64,000 nt of DNA from Tretioscincus oriximinensis (GCA_022410635.1 JAJVDF010000418.1:796983-860982); one strand, 5' to 3'. Shown: positions 21,701 through 28,532, numbered from the stretch's first letter. The notes: a model not told the origin generated them from the sequence alone. Numbers and translations are program-made.

Positions 21701-24700
21701 AAGTTGGCATCTTTAATGGGTGTGGAAAAAAAATGATTTTTCTCACCAGGTGCTGCACCTGATGAAAAGTCCTCTTTTCTATAGTGAAACCCCTTTATAA
21801 AGAACCCCAATATATAACAAAATTCATGGTATAACAAACAAATTTAAAAATCCCAGTGGAACGCCAAGAAGAAGAAGAAGAAGAAGAAAAAGAAAAAGAA
21901 GAAGAAGAAGAAGAAGAAGAAGAAGAAGAACAAGAAGAAGAACAAGAACAAGAACAAGAACAAGAAGAAGAAGGTTTTTTTATACCCCGCTCTTTCTCAA
22001 CCAAAGGGACACAGAGTTTTTTACAAGGTTAATTTTCACCCAAGTTGATGTGGGATTGCAAGGAGGAGGAGGAGGAGCAGCAGGAGCAGCAGGAGGAGGA
22101 GAAGGAGAAGAAGAAGCAGAAGGGGTTTTTTATACCCCGCTCTTTCTCAACCAAAGGGACACAGAGTTTTTTACAAGGTTAATTTTCACCCAAAGCCTTA
22201 TATCTATTCTATCTCCTCCACCAGATTAGTGGTGGTACTCATGAATCTATTTGAAATATAGGTTGCAAAAGCTGAGGCTAGTAGAGGGTGCTCATTTCTC
22301 TCCATGGCCCACACAGGGCTGTAAGAGTAATGTTGGTTACCATGGGTTTCATGGTAACAAAATTTCATTATAACCCCTTGGTGCTCATTATAATGGGGTT
22401 TAACATGTTATAATAACAGTAGCTGCCTAACCTGTTTAGAAATTCATAGATACCCCCCCCCCCCAATTCTTTCAGTTCATATTATGTTCAAATGAGTTCA
22501 GAAGTCTGCCCAATGTAATTTCTGCATCTTATAATAACACTGGTACATAGTGTGGGGTCTGCCTCACACATGTGCTTTTAAACCATCTTCAGCTCTGCAC
22601 TGAAAACCAGAAAAATCCGTTTTGAACTTGATTGAAAACCAGAAAAAATAGAGTTTTTTCCTGATTTCGTCTTGTTCTTCAAGANTTTAAAAAATGTGTG
22701 TGGCCAAGCCAGCAATTATGACGTTAGTTTTCGGTCCTGCTATTCCTCTCCTTTAAAGATCTTTTGCAAATTTGCATAATAGCATAATTTCCCCAAGATC
22801 CACCAGGGGTCGGTATAGAAAAAATCAGGAGAATATAGGCAACTGAATTATAGAAGGGATGTTTTTATAAATATGCCGCATGAGAAATATACTATAAACC
22901 TAAAGTTATGCCACTGTAACAGTGGGGAAGTATGAGAAGTATGAGCAAAGGCAGTATGTTGACTGCTGATAACTCAGCCAGCATTTAATCTAGCTTGTAG
23001 GAGATCCGCCCTACTAGAGCTGGGATGATTAAAACGAAGAGACTCAACATGATGGGCTGGATAGTGACCCTAAAGCATGTATACAGAAGATTAGGTTGGT
23101 TTCCTAGAATACAGAAACAGTGTGGATGGATGGCAGCTCAGAGCTCGTATTCACATTCCCTAATGTGGAGCCAGAATGGCAGCAGCATTATAAAGGAACA
23201 TCAGGCCATAGAGTCTATTGTCAGTTCAAATTAAAAGAACCTCTGATTTGTCTTAAATATATAACTTTGAGTAACCTTCGTTTATTGTGTATAAAACTGG
23301 ACACAAAACAAAACAAAATGCCTAGGATTTAGGAAACCTACATTTGGGGGATCAGGCCTGCATTTTGACTGTATTTTGCCCATGGGCTGTAATTTACTTA
23401 CTTATTTACTTCATTTATGTATTTATTTAACTCCCCCTCTTCCCTTATCTATTTTAGGTTTTATAATAGCAAAAGCAATAAAAAATATTAATATCTTCTT
23501 CCTATTACCAATAGCTATATTTTGCCTAAATATGGCCCTGCAGGTGATATATCGATGTAAAGGTCTAAATAAGTGAAATTCAAGCTTTTTTCTCCAGATA
23601 TTTTTTTCTACAGATAACATTTATCTCTCTAGCAAAGGGGCCAGGAGCATGTAGCCAGGAACATCTAAAGGAGTAGACGTGTCTATGAAAGCTTATGCCA
23701 CCTACTTTTCTCCTGTCAGTCACTAGTAGGCTGACCAGATGACCCCTTTTGGGGTGGGTGGGTTGAAAACCAGGTTTTGCGGTGCCTCCCGGTTTTTCCT
23801 GAGGAAAAAGAAATTTAAAAAATAATTTTTTTTCAAAAAAAAACTTTTTTTGAAAAATGTTTTTCTCAGCAAAAACCGTGGGGCACTCTGAAACCAGGTT
23901 TCTACCCCCCACAAAAGTGGTCATCTGGTCAGCCTACTAGTCCTTTGCTGGACTTTCTACTGGACTAATATGGCTGTTTCTCTGAAATTGATTTATCTCT
24001 GCAAGCTAATGTTTGCATATAGAGTTTGATTTAAAAGACAGAATTCTCTTTAGGACAATTGGACAAAATGCCTGACAAGCCCTTTCCTTTAATTATAAGA
24101 AGTAGCGTATAATCTGCTATAATGAATACTGGAGTCCGAAATGTGTTCCTGACATGTTACGGAAGTTGCCTGCAATAAAGCTGATTGGACCGAATCCCCA
24201 GAGACGACAGACGGCTCAGGTTGATTGGGTGGAATTCCCAGGTGAGACAGATGTGAAAGGTCAATAACAAAGATGGAATTTTACAAAATGCAATGCCTTA
24301 GGTTTAAAATGAGAAATTAAACATGATGACTAAAAAAATCCTTCTGGAGAAAAAGGAAAACAAGTGTCCACAAAATTCATAGAAATTACACAAGTGTAAT
24401 CTGCAAGGCCACAGTCCTATCTTTACTTTAAATCTTCTTCAGTTCATCCTCAGGCTCAAAGAACAAGGTTTAAATAAAGGCTGACATCACACACATACTT
24501 TTTAATCCAACTTCAGTTCTGAAGAACCAGACTAAATCAGGTGCCTTTGGTCTAGTCTCATTCTTCAGAGCTGAATGTATGGAGTTTGACTAGGGCTCAC
24601 CTCTTTTAAAAGCAAAAAGCGAAATAGAAATCTGTTTTACACAGACATCATTATTATTAGGCAAAGGAATAAAGGCAGAGAATATGTCAAGTGTGGACCA

Positions 24701-26635
24701 GTTCAGGAGGAATAACCAGGGCAGAAAACTTGCTCAGAACCTCCTATTAACATTCACAATTGCACCATTGCAGACTTTAATTACAAAGTTTGCCACTTTA
24801 AAAAATATTTGACGTATGGTGTGTTGAATGTCTTGCTGATGTACAATGCTGTGCAACAGGTTTTCAGGTGTGGATTTCTGCTCATCAGGCTGCTCTTTCA
24901 AGCACACATTTTTAAAAGGCCACAGTATTTTAATGGGTCTTGCAGCACATAGAGTAGAAATAGAAATCACTTTTTTTCCCAACAATNTTGAACAACAGTA
25001 TATACATATAATAACTCCCAGTATTGGGAAAGTAAAAAAGAATCCATAGAAATTTCATGATAGAAATTGTTTAGGAGAGCAATTAAAGATGTAAATGTGC
25101 ATGTTTGCACATACATATGGATGGATGGTTGCTCATAAAAATGGTTAGCATTCTTCTACATACTGCTCAGGCAGAGTCTGTTTTTCCTTTAGTCTTCCTC
25201 CACACGCTGGCTCAAATGTCATGCTGACATCAGTGGAGTCAATTCTGGTGTGGGTTGCACATGATTGAGGCCTTACTGTGGCTTAGATCAGTGTACCTGC
25301 CATGGTTTCTGATTCCTCCACTCCTAAAATGCCATGGCCATTAGTTCAAATCCTAATTGCCCAGATTCTTGAGATGAACCAGTGGGTTAACAGGCTGTAT
25401 TTTCCTTATGTAATGGGCTATAGATATCCAGCTATACATTCTCCTGATTGAATTATTATAACTGCTTGCTGCAAACAGAATCTAAGACCTTTCTTCCTAG
25501 ATTTGGTATATCCTTCTAGTGAAATCAGCCTATTGCGTTATGATAATGCAATGGGGTCTAACCCCTCTTCTCCTTTGCTCCCATCCATGCCTTCACACAC
25601 TCCCTTGCCTCCTCCTATCACCCTTTCATTGGCTGCTTCTTTTCTTCGTTCTTTCATTCCATTTCCCTTTCCCTCTTCATTTTTCTTCCTTCCCTTCCAT
25701 CTTTCATTCCTTCCTTCATTTGTTCTTCCTTTTTTCCTTCCTTTCAGTACTGATCCCACTGGGGTATTCTACTTCGCACATCTTTTCACACAGAGAACTG
25801 TCCAATTATTACTTCCCTCTGTTTTCTGTGTTTCAGCCAATTTTTAACCTAGGAATTTGGTCTTCAGAAGCTGCCAAAGTTCTGAGCCCTGTCATTGTCA
25901 TCATACCTCAAAGTGTAGAACTCTCCAGCACACCTTTCATTATATGTACAGATATATGCATGTACGGGAAAAGACAACCTTAGGTATCTTTGCCTCATCC
26001 TTCTATTCATGAAAAAGTAAGTCAAGAAATTAACTCAGAAGGTAACAAAATGGCTAAGTAGGAAGGATAAAGAGCAACATTTCCCTCGGAAGGATAAAGA
26101 GCAACATTTCCCTCGTTCTTTCTTTCTCTCTCTCTCTTTCTTTAGGCAGCATGNGCTTTCATAGACAAGTTACTTCCTTAGGTGTATCTGAAGAAACAGG
26201 CTTGTCTATGAAAGCTCGTGTTGCCTATCTTTTTCTTATTAGTCTCTAAGGTGCTACAAGATCCCCTTGATAGATGTGCTCGAGCTAACAATGGACAATA
26301 TATCACAAAGAAGTGCTGCTTCCTTCTCATCTTCATTTTGAATCTAGGAAATGACAGAATGATAGAAATGAAAGTTTTGTGGCAACCTAGTTTCAAATAA
26401 AGACCTCTAGTTGCATTCCTTATTAAGGTGATGGGATGGGGAAACAAAAACACCCCTCAAGAGGAAAGAAAAAACAAGTAGTACCCAAGGCAAAAAGAAA
26501 GAAGGAAGACGTTAGAGTTTGTCCTCTTGCTCACAATCAACCCTTTTTGTCTTACCTGTTGACCTGCACTGAAGTCGAACAACTTCTGTACTCTGTGGCT
26601 CAGAAGTCTGAGTTTTCCAGCCCCACTCTGTTCGG
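6768..26635 (-). CDS. ALAS2: ALAS2, erythroid-specific 5-aminolevulinate synthase (complete, 11 exons)
   Basis: ALAS2 is the PLP-dependent mitochondrial matrix enzyme that condenses glycine with succinyl-CoA to 5-aminolevulinate, the first step of haem synthesis in erythroid cells. Coding exons, 5' to 3' on the minus strand: 20238-20064, 17802-17662, 16385-16287, 15464-15239, 14596-14412, 13791-13612, 12004-11840, 10439-10171, 8529-8367 and 7006-6843. They join in frame to 588 codons plus stop (human has 587). The N-terminal region has Cys-Pro haem-regulatory motifs at residues 8, 33 and 74. The core has [45 protein letters not shown] and SGTLGKAFG, in which the PLP lysine is residue 392. The vertebrate C-terminal extension ends [13 protein letters not shown]. 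The IRE in exon 1, together with the sequence, assigns it to ALAS2 rather than the housekeeping ALAS1. Confidence 0.98.
6843..7006 (-). CDS. ALAS2: ALAS2 exon 11 (last coding exon)
   Basis: On the minus strand the acceptor is 'tttacag' and the stop is TGA at 6845-6843. It encodes [35 protein letters not shown] and [13 protein letters not shown], the regulatory C-terminal extension seen in vertebrate ALAS2. Confidence 0.97.
7143..7190. repeat. Polypyrimidine (CTTT)n tract
   Basis: A nearly pure T/C tract in ALAS2 intron 10. It is purine-rich on the transcribed sense (minus) strand. Confidence 0.85.
7375..7800 (-). repeat. Two tRNA-derived SINE fragments in reverse orientation
   Basis: Two pieces (about 7375-7500 and 7525-7800) contain 'cttttcttatctgaagggac' or close variants, then 'tcaaagcagcttacaag' and 'gaacagctaggttggct'. 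These are reverse-complemented body sequence of the SINE best seen at 48350-48657. In the second, 'gaagaagaactgtg' is the SINE tail. Confidence 0.7.
8367..8529 (-). CDS. ALAS2: ALAS2 exon 10
   Basis: Minus-strand acceptor 'ttctcttcag', donor 'gtgagtc'. It encodes [20 protein letters not shown] and [19 protein letters not shown], the conserved C-terminal part of the catalytic core. Confidence 0.97.
9079..9668. mobile_element. Non-autonomous hAT-like DNA transposon with internal palindrome
   Basis: The left end 'caggagtgggcaaccctttt' pairs imperfectly with the right end, which reads 'ggctctagagttgcaattt'. Flanking 8-mers CTGTAGTC (9071-9078) and CTCTAGTC (9669-9676) match at 7 of 8 positions, the target-site duplication length of hAT elements. 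An internal inverted repeat of roughly 50-base arms (about 9303-9355 against 9412-9460) is GC-rich. The open frames inside it are not transposase. It lies in ALAS2 intron 9. Confidence 0.75.
9733..9914. mobile_element. Pogo/Tigger-like MITE, 182 bp
   Basis: The ends are caggtgaaac and gtttcacctg, with TA on each side (9731-9732 and 9915-9916). The body is AT-rich and palindromic ('cattataac' blocks). Related copies are at 40577-40756 and split around a SINE at 21785-22412. TA target duplication and CAG termini are typical of the Tc1/mariner-pogo group. Confidence 0.75.
10171..10439 (-). CDS. ALAS2: ALAS2 exon 9 (PLP lysine)
   Basis: Minus-strand acceptor 'cctcctacag', donor 'gtacgga'. It encodes [54 protein letters not shown] and CPSHIIPIR. 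The lysine of GKAFG forms the Schiff base with PLP and is residue 392 here. The codon for the preceding Gly is split with exon 8. Confidence 0.98.
11225..11445 (-). repeat. tRNA-derived SINE, reverse, with (AGA/AGC)n tail
   Basis: A 65-base AGA/GCA repeat is followed by 'tcgaatagctgagttggcta', 'gcaggctagtggaagg' and 'cacctccccacgtctgac'. It ends in 'ccttagcgactgagc', the reverse complement of the SINE's tRNA-like A-box region. Confidence 0.8.
11446..11632 (+). repeat. L2-type LINE 3' end
   Basis: 'agaaggtccttgaagacgca' leads to 'gccctgagaccttcgggtat', 'agggcggggtataa' and a TAAATAAA tail, the 3' end of an L2 LINE, sense on the plus strand. Confidence 0.75.
11840..12004 (-). CDS. ALAS2: ALAS2 exon 8
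   Basis: Minus-strand acceptor 'ctgtctttag', donor 'gtaagtt'. It encodes [20 protein letters not shown], then [20 protein letters not shown] and [12 protein letters not shown] carries the conserved aspartate that contacts the PLP ring nitrogen. Confidence 0.97.
12005..12660. other. ALAS2 intron 7 segment without recognised feature
   Basis: I see no gene, repeat with a clear family, or regulatory motif that I can support in this stretch. Confidence 0.5.
12661..12850 (-). repeat. CR1 LINE 3' end fragment
   Basis: 'gaatcatagaattggaaagg' and 'acctccagggtcatggggtt' are the reverse complement of the CR1 3' terminus. It continues through 'ccatcccagacagacagatg' into upstream CR1 sequence. Confidence 0.8.
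12851..13611. other. ALAS2 intron 7 segment without recognised feature
   Basis: No family was recognised. A short local duplication 'aactctgttactac/t' occurs twice near 13206-13240; the rest looks like ordinary intron. Confidence 0.45.
13612..13791 (-). CDS. ALAS2: ALAS2 exon 7
   Basis: Minus-strand acceptor 'cctctcttccag', donor 'gtaagca'. It encodes [20 protein letters not shown] and continues [16 protein letters not shown] to [14 protein letters not shown]. The His of GNHASM stacks on PLP in the family. Confidence 0.97.
13895..14403 (-). repeat. L2/CR1-group LINE ORF2 C-terminal fragment abutting ALAS2 exon 6
   Basis: Minus-strand translation gives [20 protein letters not shown] and IPRRTLRSS, which parallels [20 protein letters not shown] in the L2 copy at 57876-58800. 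The plus-strand sequence 'gtaaaactttaaaggtcaca' continues the same element. It begins about 9 bases after the exon 6 splice donor. The far end near 13895 carries a 'ctatac cctgccca' tail-like block. Confidence 0.75.
14412..14596 (-). CDS. ALAS2: ALAS2 exon 6
   Basis: Minus-strand acceptor 'aaaactcag', donor 'gtaagca'. It encodes [20 protein letters not shown], then [20 protein letters not shown] and [32 protein letters not shown] and SSCFVAND are hallmark glycine-rich and PLP-phosphate-binding motifs of ALAS. Confidence 0.98.
14597..15238. other. ALAS2 intron 5
   Basis: No recognisable repeat family or motif. Several short open frames on the minus strand have no similarity I can recognise. 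Confidence 0.5.
15239..15464 (-). CDS. ALAS2: ALAS2 exon 5
   Basis: Minus-strand acceptor 'tttcccctag', donor 'gtgagtgg'. It encodes [40 protein letters not shown] and [20 protein letters not shown], the start of the conserved ALAS core. At the exon 4/5 junction the sequence is one residue longer than I recall for human, consistent with the 588-residue total. Confidence 0.97.
15640..16215 (-). repeat. CR1 LINE 3' fragment
   Basis: It begins 'aagaacataagaaaagccat', runs through 'ccatctagtccagcc' and 'gggtgaaaaaatactttcct', and ends near 'cttcataagggagatgcagc'. In reverse it encodes the CR1 ORF2 C-terminus ([15 protein letters not shown]). It lies in ALAS2 intron 4. Confidence 0.85.
16287..16385 (-). 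CDS. ALAS2: ALAS2 exon 4
   Basis: Minus-strand acceptor 'ctttattag', donor 'gttggtgg'. This 99-base exon encodes [20 protein letters not shown] and [12 protein letters not shown]. It covers the variable linker between the presequence region and the catalytic core; HLIQNNMP is the conserved part. Confidence 0.93.
16561..16745 (+). repeat. GAA/GGA purine microsatellite, about 185 bp
   Basis: This is an almost pure purine tract built from gaagaa, gaggaa and gaggag units. It is the expanded tail of the SINE that follows ('ggtttttataccccgctttt'). The long charged or poly-Leu open frames on both strands are products of the repeat. Confidence 0.92.
16746..17035 (-). repeat. tRNA-derived SINE, reverse orientation
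   Basis: The block runs 'tataccccgcttttctcagc', 'gactgaaagcggcttacaag', 'ttgaatagctgggttggcta' and 'ggcttcgaaatcccatctcc' to 'ccttagcaactgagctattc'. The right part is the reverse complement of a tRNA-like A and B box head. Confidence 0.85.
17662..17802 (-). CDS. ALAS2: ALAS2 exon 3 (third haem-regulatory motif)
   Basis: Minus-strand acceptor 'tttgtttcttag', donor 'gtaagtc'. It encodes [30 protein letters not shown] and [19 protein letters not shown] (Cys at residue 74) is the conserved haem-regulatory motif, and [10 protein letters not shown] is nearly identical to human. The acceptor was chosen over a nearer 'gtgcag' because only it keeps frame with exon 2. One undetermined base hides residue 70. 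Confidence 0.95.
17846..19395. repeat. 1.15-kb insertion flanked by 75-bp direct repeats
   Basis: A block starting 'gtcatcagctatcctatta' and ending 'agaccttttgagggatca' occurs at 17846-17921. It recurs at 19072-19093 plus 19358-19395, where a SINE/LINE composite splits it. The 1.15 kb between has LTR-like hints ('gaataaaagttgaag', a G-rich 'gggggagatatttc' end) but no coding frame. It could be a solo LTR-like insertion or a rearranged duplication. It lies in ALAS2 intron 2. Confidence 0.5.
19086..19358 (-). repeat. MIR-like tRNA/CORE SINE with L2-type tail, reverse
   Basis: From the left: a tail 'ttatttatttatttgtactt', 'cgaaggtctcagggcggcca', then 'ggcccaaagtcacccagctg' and 'gaattgaaccgggagactac'. 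It ends 'accactacaccaaactggct', the reverse complement of a tRNA-type head. A second copy is at 40995-41225. Confidence 0.75.
19737..19935 (+). repeat. MIR-like tRNA-derived SINE, forward
   Basis: The head reads 'ggtgtggtggttaagagtgt'. The core reads 'gaccttgggctagtcacagt'. The tail reads 'gaaaagtggggtataaaaac' followed by 'tcttctt'. The tail matches that of the other tRNA SINE family in this window. Confidence 0.8.
20064..20257 (-). CDS. ALAS2: ALAS2 exon 2 (start codon, mitochondrial presequence)
   Basis: The minus-strand acceptor is 'ttgcttttcag' (after 20257); the donor is 'gtgagtt'. ATG is at 20238-20236, with A at -3. The presequence begins [15 protein letters not shown] and is rich in Arg, Lys and Ser without acids, typical of a matrix-targeting signal. 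Haem-regulatory Cys-Pro motifs CPFL (residue 8) and CPMM (residue 33) occur at positions similar to human ALAS2. The 19 bases before the start are 5' UTR. An upstream ATG at 20254-20252 is out of frame. Confidence 0.95.
20258..21360. other. ALAS2 intron 1, proximal part
   Basis: No family recognised. I checked this part for alternative IRE-like CAGTG loops on the minus strand; the candidates near 20660 and 20690 lack pairing stems. Confidence 0.45.
21361..21480 (-). repeat. CR1 LINE 3' end fragment
   Basis: 'atcatagaatcatggtgttc' and 'aggacctccagggtcatggg' mark a reverse CR1 terminus. 'ttcactagaacaaatcttaa' and its near copy form a small internal duplication. Confidence 0.7.
21785..22412. 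mobile_element. Pogo-like MITE split by a SINE with GAA tail
   Basis: The left half of the element at 40577-40756 lies at 21785-21862 (gtgaaacccctttataaag). The right half lies at about 22327-22412 ('cattataatggggttt'). Between them are a (GAA)n tract (21867-21972) and reverse SINE sequence containing two tandem copies of 'tataccccgctctttctcaa'. Confidence 0.75.
21867..21972 (+). repeat. (GAA)n/(GAACAA)n microsatellite
   Basis: About 105 bases of gaagaa, gaaaaa and gaacaa units form the expanded tail of a reverse SINE in ALAS2 intron 1. Confidence 0.92.
22044..22504 (+). repeat. Composite repeat, copy A
   Basis: This stretch, from 'gttgatgtgggattgcaagg' to 'ttcaaatgagttcagaag', matches 34811-35286 almost base for base over SINE, MITE half and unique-looking flank. 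Main differences are a 20-base insertion near 35185 and small indels. Confidence 0.85.
22505..23640. other. ALAS2 intron 1, middle part
   Basis: No confident family. 'atagcaaaagcaataaaaaa' near 23465 has a counterpart near 21585, suggesting a diverged shared repeat. Nothing coding was recognised. Confidence 0.4.
23640..24000. repeat. Unclassified sauropsid repeat interrupted by a foldback MITE
   Basis: 'gtctatgaaagcttatgcca' and 'acttttctcctgtcagtc', then after the MITE 'tactggactaatatggctgt', form a repeat also present at 26150-26268 and 61876-61955. The foldback MITE at 23727-23936 is inserted in its middle. Confidence 0.6.
23727..23936. mobile_element. Foldback MITE family F, copy 1
   Basis: The ends are taggctgaccagatgacc and ggtcatctggtcagccta. 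The inner arms (ggttttgcggtgcctcccgg and its partner ending 'ctgaaaccaggtt') also pair, around an AT-rich loop of T/A runs. The copy is palindromic over nearly its whole length. Confidence 0.85.
24001..25650. other. ALAS2 intron 1, distal part
   Basis: Mostly unassigned sequence. No gene or clear repeat family was recognised by eye. Confidence 0.4.
25650..25746. repeat. CT-rich low-complexity tract
   Basis: A run of (CTTC/CATT)n-like pyrimidine sequence in ALAS2 intron 1 opens all frames. The 154-residue open frame across it is not a gene. Confidence 0.8.
26060..26147. repeat. Short tandem duplication and (TTTC/CT)n tract
   Basis: 'ggaaggataaagagcaacat' with its following 'ttccctcg' occurs twice head to tail, followed by a CTTTCT/CT tract up to 26147. 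Confidence 0.85.
26150..26268. repeat. Unclassified sauropsid repeat
   Basis: 'tgtctatgaaagctcgtgtt' and 'ttagtctctaaggtgctaca' are shared with 23640-24000 and 61876-61955. Confidence 0.55.
26556..26635 (-). other. ALAS2: ALAS2 exon 1 (5' UTR, non-coding)
   Basis: On the minus strand the donor 'gtaagac' follows 'ggtcaacag'. The exon holds the IRE at its 3' end. The cap site is inferred, not seen: 26635 is about 30 bases below the GATA/TATA-like box at 26663-26668, giving an exon of about 80 bases and an IRE within about 55 bases of the cap, where IREs block 43S recruitment. It joins the 19-base 5' UTR segment of exon 2 across a 6.3-kb intron. Confidence 0.85.
26558..26580 (-). promoter_or_regulatory. 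ALAS2: Iron-responsive element (IRE) of ALAS2 mRNA
   Basis: On the minus strand the core is GACTTCAGTGCAGGTC: a loop CAGTGC, and a 5-bp upper stem GACTT/AGGTC with one G-U pair. The bulged C lies five bases before the loop, and the lower stem GTT/AAC extends by U-A and U-G to five pairs. This fits the IRE consensus (C bulge, CAGUGN loop). The same place in human ALAS2 carries a closely similar element. IRP binding would repress translation when iron is low. Confidence 0.95.
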
Positions 26636-26662
26636 TCTCTCCCACCCTCCAGCTGGTGGAGG

Positions 26663-26684
26663 AGATAAGGCAACATCATGATAG
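26663..26684 (-). promoter_or_regulatory. ALAS2: ALAS2 promoter GATA motifs
   Basis: AGATAA at 26663-26668 reads TTATCT on the minus strand, about 28-33 bases above the inferred cap, the position of a TATA box. A second WGATAR motif, TGATAG, is at 26679-26684. A GATA site near -27 acting in place of TATA is known for mammalian ALAS2; its function here is inference from position. A 'cccaccctcc' block at 26641-26650 is CACCC-like. Confidence 0.65.
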
Positions 26685-26744
26685 ACAAACCTCACTGCAG
26701 GCTGTGAAGAGATGTTTCTAGTGGTAGGTGGTGCCTTCTAGGAT

Positions 26745-26980
26745 TGGTGGTGAGTTGAAAACCAAAGGAGCTTTGGAGTAAGGTATCATCAATACACAGA
26801 TGATACTCAGCTCCATGTTGTCTGAATCAGGAATGGTGGTTGGAAGGTGCTTGGAGACAGTAATGGGTTGGATCGGGTAGAAATAAATAGAAACTAAATC
26901 TATCCAAGATAGAGGTGTTGTGTATTATAGGGTCTTGTGCCCATGGAGAAGGTTGGGGTTCTTCTTCTTCTTCTTCTTCT

Positions 26981-27012
<32 letters not shown>

Positions 27013-27480
27013 CTCTTCTTCCTCTTCTTCCTCTTCTTCCTCTTCTTCCTCTTCTTCCTCTTCTTCCCCTTCCCCTTCCTCTTCCCCTTCCTCTTCCTCT
27101 TCCTCTTCCTTCTCCTTCTCCTTCTCCTTCTTCTCCTCCTCCTTCTCCTTTTTGTCCTCCTCCTCCTCCTTTTTTACTCTTGGACTCTAATATTTGAATT
27201 TCAGGTGAAAGCAGTAGCTAGGATAGTTCCAGCTATAGCTAGCTCATGAGTCTCTGTGGGCAAAAACAATCAGCCCACAATAATCCATGCTGTGGTAACT
27301 TCCAATTGGATTATTATAATACAATCTGCATGTGGTTGCCCTTGAAGGCAGTTCATAAACTACAGTTAATGCAGACTTCAGCAACTCAACTGCTAACTGG
27401 TGTTGCTTTACCCAATTAGCGGCTTGTTGTATCCCCCAGTGGCAATGGGGGTAAATAAATAAATAAATGTTTTTGCAAAC
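26745..27480 (+). repeat. L2 LINE fragment containing a TTC microsatellite
   Basis: 'aatacacagatgatactcag' decodes to an RT-like TDDTQL motif. Past the TTC array, 'ttggattattataatacaat' and 'cagttcataaactacagtta' parallel the [20 protein letters not shown] region of the L2 copy at 57876-58800. Both pieces are decayed. The fragment starts about 110 bases above the inferred ALAS2 cap site. Confidence 0.6.
26959..27172 (+). repeat. (TTC)n/(TTCCTC)n polypyrimidine array, about 214 bp
   Basis: Uninterrupted T/C, starting as (TTC)15 or so and then TTCCTC, TTCCCC and CTTCTC units. On the ALAS2 sense strand this is a GAA/GAGGAA purine tract about 320-540 bases upstream of the inferred cap. Confidence 0.95.
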
Positions 27481-27652
27481 AGTCCCCCCTAGCATCCCTT
27501 ATACCATTTCCCCCGTTAATTCATTTTTCACTATTTAATTTCATCGGAACAAAATAGCCAATATTCTATAATTTATGAAAAGGGTCATATTGCTTCTTCC
27601 CTTGTTCATTTTTGTTGGCTTACTATCATCTTGGTTTTAGATTTTTCTTCTG
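27481..27652. other. Intergenic sequence without recognised feature
   Basis: AT-rich unassigned sequence between the L2 fragment and the foldback MITE. Confidence 0.4.
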
Positions 27653-27660
27653 CTTTATGA

Positions 27661-27762
27661 TAGGCTGACCAGATGACCCCTTTTCCTCAGCAAAAACCGT
27701 GGGACACTCCAAAACCGGGTTTCTCCCCTCCCCCCCCAAGAATTGGTCATCTGGTCAGCCTA
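27661..27762. mobile_element. Foldback MITE family F, copy 2 (internally deleted)
   Basis: The ends taggctgacc and ggtcagccta are flanked by a perfect 8-bp duplication, CTTTATGA, at 27653-27660 and 27763-27770. This fixes both the element boundaries and an 8-bp target duplication, pointing to hAT-type transposition. Confidence 0.92.
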
Positions 27763-28244
27763 CTTTATGATAACCATGCATCAGCAGGGGTAAGGATTAA
27801 TAGCCGCTGCGAAGATAAAATAATGGATTTAAATACTGATCCATTATAGCTGGCATTCCAAGGAAACATCTGTTGATCAGAGATTCCAGCTCTTAATCAG
27901 CTGTTTGTATGTTTAACCTTATCACCTATGCTGCTGATGTATTTTCTAAATCCTCATACAGTATGTTCTGCTGAAATGAGCTCGCTATTGTCTGCCCCTT
28001 TTTGTTGACTATTTCATTTGTGCCAATATTTCATTCTTTCCAGGGAAATAAGGGCAAAAAGTGTTTATACTTGGTCCCTCATTTTTCAAGTGCTAAATTT
28101 AGATAAAATAGTAATAAATTTAGAACCAGGTATTTCCTAGACTGCATTCCTTGTTTCAGATTGGTAAAACCACTGTGATAATCTAGGAAAAATATGAAGA
28201 AGTCCAGCTGTGAGTACCATTAATTATTGGATATTATTTTGTGT
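27763..28244. other. Intergenic sequence without recognised feature
   Basis: No family recognised. It includes 'gatcagagattccagctctt'-type mixed sequence that looks unique. Confidence 0.4.
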
Positions 28245-28328
28245 AGTCATACATCAGGGCCTTCTCTGTAGTGGCACCCACACTTTGGAATACTCTCCCC
28301 TCAGATATTGGTGAGATCTACCATGTTG
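28245..28328 (+). repeat. L2 LINE fragment
   Basis: 'agggccttctctgtagtggc' and 'acccacactttggaatactc' match the [21 protein letters not shown] part of L2. Confidence 0.65.
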
Positions 28329-28532
28329 TAGGTGACCCCTTTTGGTGTGTGTGTGTGTGTGTGTGTGTGCGTGGAAACCCGGTTTCGGGGTGCCTCCCGG
28401 TTTTTGCTGAGAAAAAATGTTTTCAAAAAAAGATTATTTATTTAATTATTTTTTTTTCTTCAGCAAAAACCGGGAGGCACCCCAAAACCGGGTTTTCACC
28501 CCCCCCAAAAAAGGGGTCATCTGGTCAGCCTA
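28329..28532. mobile_element. Foldback MITE family F, copy 3, with (GT)n
   Basis: The right end 'ggtcatctggtcagccta' is intact; the left end is shortened to taggtgacccctttt. A (GT)n run sits at about 28346-28369. The inner arms 'ggtgcctcccggtttttgct' and 'agcaaaaaccgggaggcacc' pair perfectly. Confidence 0.85.

Noticed and set aside
25503..25983. Overlapping open frames of 114 and 154 codons
   Set aside because: A CT-rich low-complexity tract removes stops; the predicted proteins are Phe/Pro/Ser-rich with no recognisable domain.
26915..27249. Poly-Ser, poly-Phe and poly-Leu open frames
   Set aside because: Products of the TTC array upstream of ALAS2.
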